This document shows, piece by piece, positions 34,618-43,902 of a DNA stretch of 64,000 bases (position 1 is its first letter; each line of letters starts with the position of its first letter). Position numbers and translations under genes: made by a program. The notes under the pieces were generated by a model, which ran no database searches, was not told the DNA's origin, and saw only the letters and a program-made list of their open reading frames with translations. This DNA comes from Phycisphaeraceae bacterium (GTDB lineage Bacteria > Planctomycetota > Phycisphaerae > Phycisphaerales > UBA1924): the NCBI GenBank assembly GCA_023898685.1, contig CP060234.1, forward strand, positions 2,728,001-2,792,000, read 5' to 3'.

Positions 34618-36642
34618 ATGATGGTTTCGAGAACAGTCGGTCTTGCCCTCGTCGGCCTGCTCGCCGGGACCGCCGCGGCGGAGCTCACGCTCCCGCCGGT
34701 CTTCGGCAACCACATGGTTGTGCAGCGCGATCAGCCTATCGCCCTGTGGGGCGCGGCCGACCCGGGCGCCGAGGTTCAGCTCCAGATGGGCGATGGGAAG
34801 GCCGAGGCGCGCGCGGACGCGAAAGGGAACTGGATCGCGCACCTTCCCGCCCTCCCGTCCGGGGGGCCATACCGCATCGAGATTAGCTCGGGCGGCGACG
34901 AGGTGCACTTCAGCGACGTGTTGGTGGGCGACGTCTGGATCTGCTCGGGCCAGTCGAACATGTACTTCCGCGTCGAGCAGTCGGCCCGGGGCGAGGAGTT
35001 CCTTGCCAAGCCGGTGGACGACCAGCTCAGGCTGCTCCAGGTCAACAAGGTCTGGAGCCGCACGCCGAGCGATAGGGTCGACACGATTGGCTGGCGTTAT
35101 TCCGATCGCGACCACGCCCGAAAGTTCACCGCGGTGGGGTACTACTTCGGGCGGATCCTGCAGGAGGAGACGGGCGTGCCGATCGGGCTGATCCATTCGT
35201 CGTGGGGCGGCACACCGCTGGAGGCGTGGACGCCTCTGCCGACGCTCGAGGCCCGGCCGGACGTGTACGCCGACCGGCTTGCGAGCCTGAAGCTCTACGA
35301 CATGGGCCCTGACGAGGCAAAGGAAGTGGTCGATGCGGCGCAGGCGGAGCACGTGGCGTTCATCGAGCAGGCATGGAAGCGCGACGTCGGGCTGGACGAT
35401 GGGTGGGAGAAGCCCACATACAACGACAGCGCGTGGCACGAACTCGAGCTGCCGGGCTACTTCGATGGGGTCCTGGGCAGCATGAACGGGATCGTCTGGT
35501 TCAGGAAGACAATTGACCTCGCCAAGTCCTGGAACGGCCAGACCGCGACACTCAACCTCGGGCGGATCGACGACTACGACCATACCTACGTCAACGGCGT
35601 GGAGGTCGGCGTGACGGACGTCGACGCGGGCGTCGGGATGAAGATCGAGCGGCACTACCAGATCCCGGCGGGCGTGCTGCACGAGGGCGAGAATGTCGTC
35701 GCGATTGCGCTGATGGACGTTCGCAGCGCCGGGGGTGTGACACCGGACGGCCTCCCGTTTGATCTTGTCGCGGGTGACGAGACCGTCCCGCTGGGCGGCC
35801 TGTGGAGGTTTGCGGTCGGGTTCGACGCGGACTCCTATGGCGGCTTCCCGCTTCCGGGCGACTACGCGGTGCCGGTCGGCCGCGTCTTCCGGCGTCCGGC
35901 GGTGCTCTACAACGCCATGATCCACCCGCTGACGAGGCTGGGCGTGAGGGGCGTGATCTGGTACCAAGGCGAATCGAACGCGGGCCGGGGCGACGAGTAC
36001 GCGCAGATGTTCCCCGACATGATCAATGCGTGGCGCGACGCGTGGGCCGGGGCGCGTGGCGGCGATCGTGACATGCCGTTCTACTTCGTGCAGCTCCCCA
36101 ACTATCGCCAATCGCGGAGCCAGCCCTCGGAGAGTACCTGGGCCGAGATCCGCGAGGCGCAGCGTCTGACCGAGGCGACGGCCGACCACACGGGCATGGC
36201 GATCACGATCGATCTGGGCGACCCGTCCAACATTCACCCGACGAACAAGCTGCCGGTTGCCCAACGCCTCGCGCGGATGGCCCTGCACGATGTGTACGGC
36301 GAGGAAGTGGGACTGCGCACCGGCCCACACCCGGTCTCGGCCCGCGTTGTGGGCGATGCGATCGAGATCACGTTCGACAATGCTGACGGGCTCGGGGCGA
36401 AGGGCGGTCACGTGAGTGGGTTCGAGCTCGCGAGCGACTCGGGCGGGTTCTACCGGGCCGAAGGCGAGGTCGAGGGCCACAAGGTGGTCGTGCGGTGCAC
36501 TGAGGTGAAGAAGCCGACGCGGGTGCGCTACGCCTGGGCGGACAACCCGGTGTGCAACCTGCAGAACAGCGCTGATCTGCCCGCGACGCCGTTCCAGTTG
36601 ACGGTGTTGGATGGCGCCCAGACCCGAACGACGGGCGATTGA
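34618..36642 (+). CDS. Sialate O-acetylesterase-like carbohydrate esterase
   Basis: A 674-residue secreted SGNH-fold esterase. A signal peptide covers about residues 1-20. The nucleophile is Ser 113 in CSGQSNM; the second block is GVIWYQGESNA, and the catalytic His is H540 in DPSNIHPTNK. A jelly-roll domain is inserted at about residues 250-360 (MNGIVWFRKTIDLA, DDYDHTYVNGVEVG), as is common in this family. It would remove acetyl groups from a polysaccharide so that lyases can act. The start at 34618 has AAGGGA just upstream; an in-frame GTG at 34588 is less likely. It follows the pectate-lyase-like gene by 70 bases. Real substrate is more likely a plant or algal glycan than sialic acid. Confidence 0.9.
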   Translation: MMVSRTVGLALVGLLAGTAAAELTLPPVFGNHMVVQRDQPIALWGAADPGAEVQLQMGDGKAEARADAKGNWIAHLPALPSGGPYRIEISSGGDEVHFSDVLVGDVWICSGQSNMYFRVEQSARGEEFLAKPVDDQLRLLQVNKVWSRTPSDRVDTIGWRYSDRDHARKFTAVGYYFGRILQEETGVPIGLIHSSWGGTPLEAWTPLPTLEARPDVYADRLASLKLYDMGPDEAKEVVDAAQAEHVAFIEQAWKRDVGLDDGWEKPTYNDSAWHELELPGYFDGVLGSMNGIVWFRKTIDLAKSWNGQTATLNLGRIDDYDHTYVNGVEVGVTDVDAGVGMKIERHYQIPAGVLHEGENVVAIALMDVRSAGGVTPDGLPFDLVAGDETVPLGGLWRFAVGFDADSYGGFPLPGDYAVPVGRVFRRPAVLYNAMIHPLTRLGVRGVIWYQGESNAGRGDEYAQMFPDMINAWRDAWAGARGGDRDMPFYFVQLPNYRQSRSQPSESTWAEIREAQRLTEATADHTGMAITIDLGDPSNIHPTNKLPVAQRLARMALHDVYGEEVGLRTGPHPVSARVVGDAIEITFDNADGLGAKGGHVSGFELASDSGGFYRAEGEVEGHKVVVRCTEVKKPTRVRYAWADNPVCNLQNSADLPATPFQLTVLDGAQTRTTGD

Positions 36643-36918
36643 CGAGAATTGGCGCGCCCCGTCGCGGCGCGGCTTGGCGCCGGAATGGTCGTGGAATTGC
36701 GGCGGGGCCGACCATTGCCGCGGCATCAGGGTCGACCGTCGTCAACCTGCTTGTCTGAGGTGGCGACTCGACAATGCCGAGCAGACGGCGATTTGGCGAC
36801 AAGCCGACTCGGTAGACTCTGCCGGGGCACAGCGGCTCGAACACCGTGGCACGGGCCGACGAACTCGGAGCCCGTGAGTCCGGTCGTTCGCGTCGGCGTG
36901 CACTTATCCGGAGGTTTC
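36643..36918. other. 276-base spacer between esterase and oxidoreductase genes
   Basis: The spacer holds one perfect 8-base inverted repeat (AATGGTCG and CGACCATT, 17 bases apart, about 36684-36716) without a T-run. A TAGACT that could be a -10 box lies at 36814-36819, but no -35 at a proper distance is seen. GGAGG at 36910-36914 is the ribosome binding site of the next gene. No coding sequence is recognised. Confidence 0.4.
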
Positions 36919-37878
36919 ATGTCAGCACCACGGGTCCGCGTCGCGCTCTTCGGGACAAACGGGCACCAGATCCACGCGGCGATGGACTATCACCCGGACG
37001 CGGAGCTCGTCGCGGTGGCGGACGTGCCCGACGAGGCTTTGCCGGAGTCGGCTCGGGGATTCTGCACACGGGTCGAAACGCTGGACGAGCTGATCGCGAT
37101 GGACAACGTGGATCTGATCGTGTTGTGCAGCCCGGTTCGGGGCGACCAGCACGAGCACGCGATCGCCTGCCTGATGGCGGGCAAGCACGTCTACGCCGAG
37201 AAGCCGAGCGCTCTCCACGAGGTCGACCTCGACCGCATCATCGAGGCCGCGACCTCAGCCGGTCGGGTCTACCGCGAAATGGCGGGCACGGCCTTTGAGC
37301 AGCCGTTCCTTGAGATGAGGAACCGGATCGCCGGCGGGCTGATCGGAGAAGTCCGGCAGGTTGTCGCGCAGAAGAGCTACCCGCTCCGCTACCCCGACCG
37401 CGAGCGGCCCCGGGGTGAGATCGTCGACGGGGGAATCGTGCGGCAGGTCGGCGTCCACGCGGCCCGGTTCATCGAGCACGTCGCCGGGCGGCGGATCGTC
37501 GACATCCGGGCCGACGCGACGGAGGTCAACGGCCTGGCCCTCGCCGCGTCCATGACAATGACACTGGACAACGGCGGGTGCGCCACGATTGCGCTCAACT
37601 ACCTCAATCCGCCCGCCTTCCCGCTCTGGGGGAACGAGATGCTCCGCGTGTTCGGCGACGAGGGATTCTGTGAGATCACCGACGGCGGGCAGCGGACGCG
37701 AGTCGTCCTTCGAGACACCGATCTGGGGCCACTGACCCCGTCGGCTCCGTCGCTGGCCTACCACGATCTGCTGTTCCGCCACATCCGTTTCGGCGAGCCC
37801 ATGCCGCTGACACTGGACGAGGAACTCCACCCGACGCGCGTGGTGATCCGGGCCGCGGCGCAACTGGCTGGGCGATGA
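36919..37878 (+). CDS. Gfo/Idh/MocA family oxidoreductase
   Basis: A 319-residue predicted NAD(P)-dependent dehydrogenase. The N-terminus VRVALFGTNGHQIHAAM is a variant dinucleotide fold in which the usual Gly-x-Gly-x-x-Gly has become GTNGHQ. It is followed by VDLIVLCSPVRGDQHEHA and KHVYAEKPSAL, the EKP motif of the family. The substrate domain has GGIVRQVGVHAARFIEH with the likely catalytic His. Start ATG at 36919 with GGAGG five bases upstream; the open frame upstream is not coding-like. It is convergent with the DUF6250-like gene (63-base gap). It may belong to the preceding operon or have its own promoter. Substrate unknown. Confidence 0.85.
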   Translation: MSAPRVRVALFGTNGHQIHAAMDYHPDAELVAVADVPDEALPESARGFCTRVETLDELIAMDNVDLIVLCSPVRGDQHEHAIACLMAGKHVYAEKPSALHEVDLDRIIEAATSAGRVYREMAGTAFEQPFLEMRNRIAGGLIGEVRQVVAQKSYPLRYPDRERPRGEIVDGGIVRQVGVHAARFIEHVAGRRIVDIRADATEVNGLALAASMTMTLDNGGCATIALNYLNPPAFPLWGNEMLRVFGDEGFCEITDGGQRTRVVLRDTDLGPLTPSAPSLAYHDLLFRHIRFGEPMPLTLDEELHPTRVVIRAAAQLAGR

Positions 37879-37941
37879 TCAGGGATACGCGACGGTGGCG
37901 TGGCTGTCGCGATACGGCCGGTCACGAGCTCGAGGGCGGGT

Positions 37942-38742
37942 TCATCGACCCGGTCCTTTCACCGGCGCCAGCCGGGAAATCCGCAGATGGTCGATGCGCA
38001 GGTGGCTGTAGGTCGTCCGGATCGCGAACCAGCCGGAGGTGTAGGGGTGGTCGTCACGCAGCACGAACAGCACTCGGCCGTCGCGGGCATAGCGGATCAG
38101 CCCGCCGGCCGCGATGAGCTGGACGGTCTGCCAGGTGTTGGGGCTGAGCATGTGTTCGGCGTCGTCCAGATCGTGCTCGGGGAGCATGGGCCGATGATCC
38201 GGATCGCCGATGTAGCGGCGGAACCTGGTCGTTGTGTTCCGGTTGCCGCCGAGCCCGACGTAGTAGGTGAGCAACTGGTTGTAGTCGGCGAATCGGCCGC
38301 TCCGCTCGGTCGCGAAGATGTCGTCAGGGCTCCGCGCATCGCGGGCCATCCAGAAGCAGTTCAGATCGCTGACCCGGTCGTTCGGCCCGCCCTCCTTCAC
38401 GGAGAGCGCGTCGTACTCGATCAGCAGCGGCCCCTCGAGTTCGTGTGTGAACCAGACCGTCGCCCCGGCGGGAACCTCGATGTCGAGCACGCCTTCAATC
38501 ATGCGGACCGAACCGCCCTGTTCCAACTCCCACCGCCAGTCTGAGAGATCGGCGTCGTCGAAGTCCTCGTCATGCAGCACCTCGGCGATGGTCCAGCCGG
38601 GGGCGAGGGTGTGCAGATCGCGCGCCCGGCGGGGGTCACCATCCACCGAATCAGATCGTTCCGACATGCGGCATCCTGTCATCGCGAGGAGCGGGATCGA
38701 GCACAACGCGGCGATTGCGGCCGGCGAGCACGACGGACTCAT
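37942..38742 (-). CDS. DUF6250-like lipoprotein, probable glycan-binding or esterase-accessory protein
   Basis: A 266-residue exported protein. The N-terminus (MSPSCSPAAIAALCSIPLLAMTGC) is a signal peptide ending in a plausible lipobox cysteine. The mature part is a beta-sandwich-like domain: WRWELEQGGSVRMIEGVLDIE, LLIEYDALSVKEGG, NDRVSDLNCFWMARD and a C-terminal YSHLRIDHLRISRL strand. These match what I remember of the DUF6250 family, found with pectin and rhamnogalacturonan genes; function unestablished. The start at 38742 is chosen for the signal peptide; a longer frame to 38919 overlaps the divergent Tat-exported lyase. The divergent pair shares a 97-base promoter region. Confidence 0.75.
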   Translation of the reverse strand: MSPSCSPAAIAALCSIPLLAMTGCRMSERSDSVDGDPRRARDLHTLAPGWTIAEVLHDEDFDDADLSDWRWELEQGGSVRMIEGVLDIEVPAGATVWFTHELEGPLLIEYDALSVKEGGPNDRVSDLNCFWMARDARSPDDIFATERSGRFADYNQLLTYYVGLGGNRNTTTRFRRYIGDPDHRPMLPEHDLDDAEHMLSPNTWQTVQLIAAGGLIRYARDGRVLFVLRDDHPYTSGWFAIRTTYSHLRIDHLRISRLAPVKGPGR

Positions 38743-38839
38743 GCCGGAGTATTGGCGTCCGTGTCGGTCCGCGTGCCGGGGCCACGCGCTTTCGCGGTCC
38801 TCTATCATGCTCAGCCCCGCGGACGAAAGGAACAGTCGC

Positions 38840-41623
38840 ATGACGTTCGGCATCTCACGCAGGCGCTTTCTCACCAATTCGGCGGCCTCCGGCGTCGCGG
38901 TCGCGATGGGCGCGAACACGCTCGGCCGGGCCGAGCGGGAGGACCCGATGCCGCCGCCCGGGGAGCGTGAGGCGCCGGTGGTTCCCGGCGGAGCGGCTCT
39001 CCGGTGGCTCGAGGATCAGGGCCGATCGCCCTTCGCTGGTGTGACGTGGGGTGTGCCCTGGCCGATGGGGCGGGTGGCGTCCGGTTCACCCTTCGCGGTC
39101 TTCGCGGATGATGAGACGCCGGTCGCGTGCCAGAGTTGGCCACTCGCCTATTGGCCGGACGGGTCGTTGAAATGGTCGGCCCATGCGATCGGGCCGATCG
39201 AGACCCTCGCGGAGGGCGCGCGGGTCCAGCCCGGCGTGGAGCCGGCCACGCCAACCACGCCGGTTCGCGTAGAGGATGAGCACGAGCAGGTGACGATCAG
39301 CACGGGCCCCATCCGCTGCGTCATCGCCCGGTCTGGCGACGTCTTGATCCCATCGGTCGAACGGGATGGCCGGGCCGCGTTCCGCAATGGTCGGCTCGCG
39401 TGCCTGAATCAGAACGCACCGTCCGATCCAGAGGAGGCCCCGAGCGGCTGCTCCGTGCAGCCCTTCGCCGGTGCGATCGATGCGGTCGAGGTCGAACAGG
39501 ACGGCCCGGTCCGTGCGGTCGTCAAGATCGAGGGCCGGCACACAGGGGAGGATGGACGGGCGTGGCTCCCCTTCATCGTTCGCCTCTACTTCTACGCGGG
39601 CTGCGACAGCATCCGCGTGATGCACACGATCATCTACGACGGCGACGAGGACGCCGACTTCATCCGGGGTCTGGGTTTGCAGTTCGACGTGCCGATGGAC
39701 GACGCGCTGTTTGACCGCCACATGCGATTCGTCAGCGCCGAGGGCGGGGTGTGGGGCGAGGCGGTGCAGACCGTGACCGGCCTCCGCCGCGACCCGGGCG
39801 AGCATGTCCGCGCACTCCAGATCGCGGGGCAGAAGCTGCCCGATCCGGCGTCGTGGGACGAGAACGTGGGCGGGCGGATGCACTGGGTGCCCGCGTGGAA
39901 CGACGTGACGCTCACCCAGCTTTCCGCGGACGGCTTCGAGATCCGCAAGCGGACCAAGCCGGGGTGCGGATGGATCTTCTCAGACGGCGCTGACCGGGCC
40001 GCCGGTGTCGGCTATGTGGGCGGCGTGAGTGGGGGCGTTGCGTTCGGCCTGCGCAACTTCTGGCAGAGCCACCCGACACAGCTCGACATCCGCAACGCGG
40101 CGAGCGATTCGGCAACGGTCACCATGTGGCTGTGGTCGCCCGAAGCCCCCGCGATGGACCTGCGGTTCTACCACGACGGGCTCGGCATCGAGGGGCACGC
40201 CGAGGAACTCAAGGCCCTCGGCATCACCTACGAGGACTACGAGCCCGGCTTCGGCACGGCCCACGGCGTCGCCCGCACGAGCGAGATGAACCTGTGGATC
40301 GCGGGGCACACACCGCCGAACGAGCGGCTCATCGAGTTCGCCCGCGACGTGATGACCCCGCCGATGCTCGCCTGCTGGCCGCAGCACGCGGTTCAGTGCA
40401 ACATCTTCGGCGGTCTGTTCAGCCTGCCCGACCGTTCGACCCCCGTGAAGGCCGCGCTCGAGGCGGGCCTCGATCGCTCGTACGAGGCCTACTTCACGCA
40501 GCGGGAGCAACGCCGCTGGTACGGCTTCTGGAACTACGGCGACGTGATGCACTCGTACGACCGCGACCGGCACGTGTGGCGATACGACGTGGGCGGGTAC
40601 GCATGGGACAACTCCGAGCTGAGCCCCGATTTCTGGCTCTGGTACGGCTATCTCCGCACGGGCCGGGCCGACATCTTCCGCTTCGCGGAGGCGCTGTGCC
40701 GGCACACGGGCGAGGTGGATGTCTACCACCTGGGGCGATTCCAGGATCTGGGCTCGCGCCACAACGTGCAGCACTGGGGGGACAGCGCCAAGCAGCTCCG
40801 CATCAGCCAGGTCGCCTACCGCCGGTTCTACTACTACCTCACGGCCGACGAGCGGACGGGCGATCTGTTGGCCGAGCAGGAAGACAACGCGATGACGTTC
40901 CTGCGGCTCGATCCGCTGCGCAAGATCCGTGAGGGGGACTACACGCCCAACCCCGACGCGGTCGTCGTGCATCTCGGCACGGACTGGGGCGCGGTCGCGA
41001 TGGCGACGCTGACCGCCTGGGAGCGGACAGGCGACGACCGATTCCGCCGCAAGCTCATCAACTCGATGGAGTCGATCGGACGCATGCCGTACGGCTACTT
41101 CACCGACGGTGCGTTGATGAACCCGAAGACGCTCGAGTACGTCCACTGGGATGAGAAGTACGGCATGAGCCACCTCTCGGCGGTGTTTGGGCTCAACGAG
41201 ATCTGCGCCGAGCTTGTCCAGCTGCTCAACGTCCCTTCGTTCGAGAAGGCGTGGCTCGACTATTGCCAGTACTACAACGCCACCCGGGCCGAGCGGAAGG
41301 AGGCCCTGGGAGTCGACCTCCGCAGCGGCATCCTCGTCAACGGTCACTCCCGCCTGACCGCCTTCGCGGCTGTGCACAGGAACAGCGAGGCGCTCGCGCA
41401 TCGCGCCTGGCGTGAACTGCTCGCGGGCGATTCCGAGCAATTCAGCCCGGACCGGTTCGAGCCGGTGAACAGGCTGATCGACGCGGGGCCGGAGAGCCTC
41501 AAGCCGGTGAACGAGACCAACTGGATGAGCACGAACGACATCGGCATGTGGGGGACGGCGACCATCCAAGACCTGGCGCTCGTCAGCGAGTATCTGCCCC
41601 GGGACTTCCCTGATCGCGATTGA
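38840..41623 (+). CDS. Tat-exported PcRGLX/YetA-like family protein, probable exo-rhamnogalacturonan lyase
   Basis: A 927-residue protein with a twin-arginine signal (SRRRFLTNSA, residues 6-15). The family is recognised from the N-terminal domain (VTWGVPWPMGRV, YWPDGSLKWSAHAIGP), the central PFIVRLYFYAGCDSIRVMHTI strand region and the C-terminal (alpha/alpha) part (RRWYGFWNYGDVMHSYD, GGYAWDNSELSPDFWLWYGY, HNVQHWGDSAKQLRISQ). These correspond to the PcRGLX domains named after the rhamnogalacturonan exolyase of Penicillium chrysogenum, also present in Bacillus YetA. A rhamnogalacturonan acetylesterase lies 10 bases away on the other strand and the rhamnose pathway follows, which supports this substrate. 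GAAAGGA precedes the ATG. Confidence 0.85.
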   Translation: MTFGISRRRFLTNSAASGVAVAMGANTLGRAEREDPMPPPGEREAPVVPGGAALRWLEDQGRSPFAGVTWGVPWPMGRVASGSPFAVFADDETPVACQSWPLAYWPDGSLKWSAHAIGPIETLAEGARVQPGVEPATPTTPVRVEDEHEQVTISTGPIRCVIARSGDVLIPSVERDGRAAFRNGRLACLNQNAPSDPEEAPSGCSVQPFAGAIDAVEVEQDGPVRAVVKIEGRHTGEDGRAWLPFIVRLYFYAGCDSIRVMHTIIYDGDEDADFIRGLGLQFDVPMDDALFDRHMRFVSAEGGVWGEAVQTVTGLRRDPGEHVRALQIAGQKLPDPASWDENVGGRMHWVPAWNDVTLTQLSADGFEIRKRTKPGCGWIFSDGADRAAGVGYVGGVSGGVAFGLRNFWQSHPTQLDIRNAASDSATVTMWLWSPEAPAMDLRFYHDGLGIEGHAEELKALGITYEDYEPGFGTAHGVARTSEMNLWIAGHTPPNERLIEFARDVMTPPMLACWPQHAVQCNIFGGLFSLPDRSTPVKAALEAGLDRSYEAYFTQREQRRWYGFWNYGDVMHSYDRDRHVWRYDVGGYAWDNSELSPDFWLWYGYLRTGRADIFRFAEALCRHTGEVDVYHLGRFQDLGSRHNVQHWGDSAKQLRISQVAYRRFYYYLTADERTGDLLAEQEDNAMTFLRLDPLRKIREGDYTPNPDAVVVHLGTDWGAVAMATLTAWERTGDDRFRRKLINSMESIGRMPYGYFTDGALMNPKTLEYVHWDEKYGMSHLSAVFGLNEICAELVQLLNVPSFEKAWLDYCQYYNATRAERKEALGVDLRSGILVNGHSRLTAFAAVHRNSEALAHRAWRELLAGDSEQFSPDRFEPVNRLIDAGPESLKPVNETNWMSTNDIGMWGTATIQDLALVSEYLPRDFPDRD

Positions 41624-41633
41624 TCGAGCAGAA

Positions 41634-42371
41634 TCAATTCGCTGAGCGCAGATAGCCCTTCAGCCGCGCCGCCGGTTGGGCGTCCGTGAGTTCCCGGATC
41701 CCCCGCACCACGTATCCCGCATTGAACGCCGCACCCGCGTCGTTCGTGTGCGTGTAGTCGTCCTCGATTTTGACGAAATAGCGCTGCTTGACGACGCGTG
41801 GCTGGGCGCGTTCGAGCCCGATGTACCGCTCCGTGATCATCCCGTGAAGGTCAATGAACGCGACGCCCTCCTGTTCCGCAACGATCCCCGTGATCTCCGC
41901 GAAAACGCCGAGTACCTCGTCGAGCGGCTCGCCAGGTCTCGGCGCGAGCGGGACGGGCGAGCAGACGATCGGGATCAGGCCGGCGCTCAACGCCTCGGTC
42001 ACATAGGCACGCATGTACCAGCCGAACGAATACACCCGCTCGGGTGCGCCCGTCTGCGGGTGGATGATGTCGACGAACTCGTCTCCCGCCGTGCGGAGTG
42101 TGCCGCGCGGGCGGTCCGGGTCGTCCGGCTTGTTCCGGTCGTTGTGCCCGAACTGGATGATGACGTAGTCGCCGGGCCTGGCGAGTTCGAGCACCTCGGC
42201 CCAGCGTCCCTCGCTCCGGAACGTCCGGCTGCTGCGGGCACCGATTGCTCTGTTGTCGACGTGCAGGCGTCCAAGATCGAAGTGCTCGTCGATCAACTCA
42301 CCCCAGCCCTTGCCGTGTTGCTGGCCGAGATTGACGGTCGAATCGCCGATGAGCCAGAGTGTGGGTTTCAT
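41634..42371 (-). CDS. Rhamnogalacturonan acetylesterase-like SGNH hydrolase (CE12 type)
   Basis: A 245-residue esterase. The nucleophile is Ser 11 in LIGDSTV; further SGNH blocks are NRAIGARSSRTF (block II), IIQFGHND (block III Asn) and DDYTHTNDAGA near the end with the catalytic Asp/His. This combination is typical of rhamnogalacturonan acetylesterase (RhgT/RGAE). No signal peptide is seen, so it would act on imported oligosaccharides, unlike secreted relatives. GAGGAG lies about 9 bases upstream of the ATG. It is downstream of the rhamnulokinase gene by 26 bases and likely in the same transcript. Confidence 0.9.
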   Translation of the reverse strand: MKPTLWLIGDSTVNLGQQHGKGWGELIDEHFDLGRLHVDNRAIGARSSRTFRSEGRWAEVLELARPGDYVIIQFGHNDRNKPDDPDRPRGTLRTAGDEFVDIIHPQTGAPERVYSFGWYMRAYVTEALSAGLIPIVCSPVPLAPRPGEPLDEVLGVFAEITGIVAEQEGVAFIDLHGMITERYIGLERAQPRVVKQRYFVKIEDDYTHTNDAGAAFNAGYVVRGIRELTDAQPAARLKGYLRSAN

Positions 42372-42397
42372 TGCGGAACGCTCCTCGGCCCGTGGGC

Positions 42398-43894
42398 TCA
42401 TTCCGACGCCGGGAGCCCGGCATACCGCTCGAACGCAGCGTCCCATGCCGCCGAGGGCCCGCGCTCGATGGTCACGAGCTCGGTCGACGCCCCAACGATC
42501 GCGCGGAGCTCGTCGAGGTCGCGGATCAGGCCGAGCCCCATCGCCTGGGTCAGCAGGTTGCCGGTTGCGGTCGCCTCGGCGGGCCCGACCACAACGCGAC
42601 GGGCCGTTGCACCCGCAGTCATCTCGTTGAGCAGCCTGTTCTGGCATCCGCCGCCCACGATGTGCAGCGTCTCGAAGCGTCTGCCCAGGACACGTTCCAT
42701 CGCCTCCAGTGTCCGGCTGTACTCGAGCGCCAGGCTCTCCAGGCAGCACCGCACGAACGCGCCGTCTGAGTTCGGCGCGGCTTGGCCGCTCTGGTCTGCG
42801 TATGCCTTGATCGCCGACCGAAGATCGCCCGGTCGGTTGAAGGCCGGGTCGGCGACCGGGATCAGTATGCGCATTGGTTTGGCCGCCTCGGCCTGCATGG
42901 TGAGCTCGGTGTAGCCCAGCGATCGGCCCTCGGTCTCAAACTCCCGCCGAAGCCGCTGCACGAGCCAGAGCCCGCTGATGTTCTTGAGGAATCGCACCGT
43001 GCCGTCGACGCCCAGCTCGTTGGTGAAGTTCGCCGCGGCCGCGGCGTCGGTGATGCACGGGGCGTCCAGTTCGGCTCCTAGCAGCGACCACGTGCCGCTG
43101 GAGAGGTAGCACCAGTCGGTGGACGCATCGGCTGGAACGGCGGCGACGGCGGCCGCGGTGTCGTGGGTGGGGGGGAGGATGACACGCGTTGTCGCCGGTA
43201 GTCCGGTGGCAGAGGCGACGTCGGGGCGGATCGGGCCCAGGTCGGTTCCGGGCTCGGAGGGGTCGCGCAGCGGACCGGCGGGCAGACCCAACTCGTCGAG
43301 CAGAGCGAGGTTCCAGGAACCCGTTCGGACGTCGACCATCTGGCTGGTCGAGGCGTTGGTGCGCTCGGTGCCGGCGACGCCGCTGAGCATCCAGTGCAGG
43401 AGATCGGGCATGAACTGGAGGGAGGCGTCGGCGGTGTAGATCAAGGGCTCGCTCTTCGAGCGGAGGGCGTACTGGTAGAGCGTGTTGAAGGGGAGGTGCT
43501 GGATGCCGGTCGCGTCGTAGATGCAGCGAGGCGTGAGTTGCCTGGTGACACTTTCGAACGAGGCCTGGAATGCCGGGTCGCGGTAGCAGCGGGGCAGGCC
43601 CAGCAACTCGCCGCCCTTGCTCACGAGGGTGTAGTCGATCGCCCAGGTGTCGACGCCGACGGAGAGGATGTCGAGGCCGAGCGTTTCGGCGTAGGCCGCC
43701 GCGGCTTGAAGGCCCGCGAGGATCTCTCGCCAGAGGCCGGTCAGGTCCCAGCACAGCCCTGTGGGAGTCGGGACGGGCGTGTGCCCGAAGCGGTGACATT
43801 CGTGCAGCGAAACCCGGTCATTGTCGACCGTGCCAACGATCACGCGGCCCGATTCGGCGCCGATGTCGATCGCGATGTGGGCTTGTGCGGGCAT
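42398..43894 (-). CDS. rhaB: Rhamnulokinase (FGGY family)
   Basis: A 498-residue cytoplasmic kinase that makes L-rhamnulose 1-phosphate. The N-terminal ATPase fold starts with IAIDIGAESGRVIVG, the RhaB variant of the FGGY opening. The segment LSVGVDTWAIDYTLV and the C-terminal ETLHIVGGGCQNRLLNEMTA are diagnostic for rhamnulokinase. Length is normal. The start ATG at 43894 is used; the frame continues up into the palindromic repeat at 43903-43970, which would add 25 meaningless residues. The gene lies directly after the fused aldolase/dehydrogenase and its identity is supported by rhaI and rhaM in the same locus. Confidence 0.95.
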   Translation of the reverse strand: MPAQAHIAIDIGAESGRVIVGTVDNDRVSLHECHRFGHTPVPTPTGLCWDLTGLWREILAGLQAAAAYAETLGLDILSVGVDTWAIDYTLVSKGGELLGLPRCYRDPAFQASFESVTRQLTPRCIYDATGIQHLPFNTLYQYALRSKSEPLIYTADASLQFMPDLLHWMLSGVAGTERTNASTSQMVDVRTGSWNLALLDELGLPAGPLRDPSEPGTDLGPIRPDVASATGLPATTRVILPPTHDTAAAVAAVPADASTDWCYLSSGTWSLLGAELDAPCITDAAAAANFTNELGVDGTVRFLKNISGLWLVQRLRREFETEGRSLGYTELTMQAEAAKPMRILIPVADPAFNRPGDLRSAIKAYADQSGQAAPNSDGAFVRCCLESLALEYSRTLEAMERVLGRRFETLHIVGGGCQNRLLNEMTAGATARRVVVGPAEATATGNLLTQAMGLGLIRDLDELRAIVGASTELVTIERGPSAAWDAAFERYAGLPASE

Positions 43895-43902
43895 CGCTTC
43901 TG

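Noticed and set aside
34618..36642. True sialic acid metabolism
   Set aside because: No other sialic acid gene (nanA, nanE, nanK, sialidase) is present; the family name is broader than its function.
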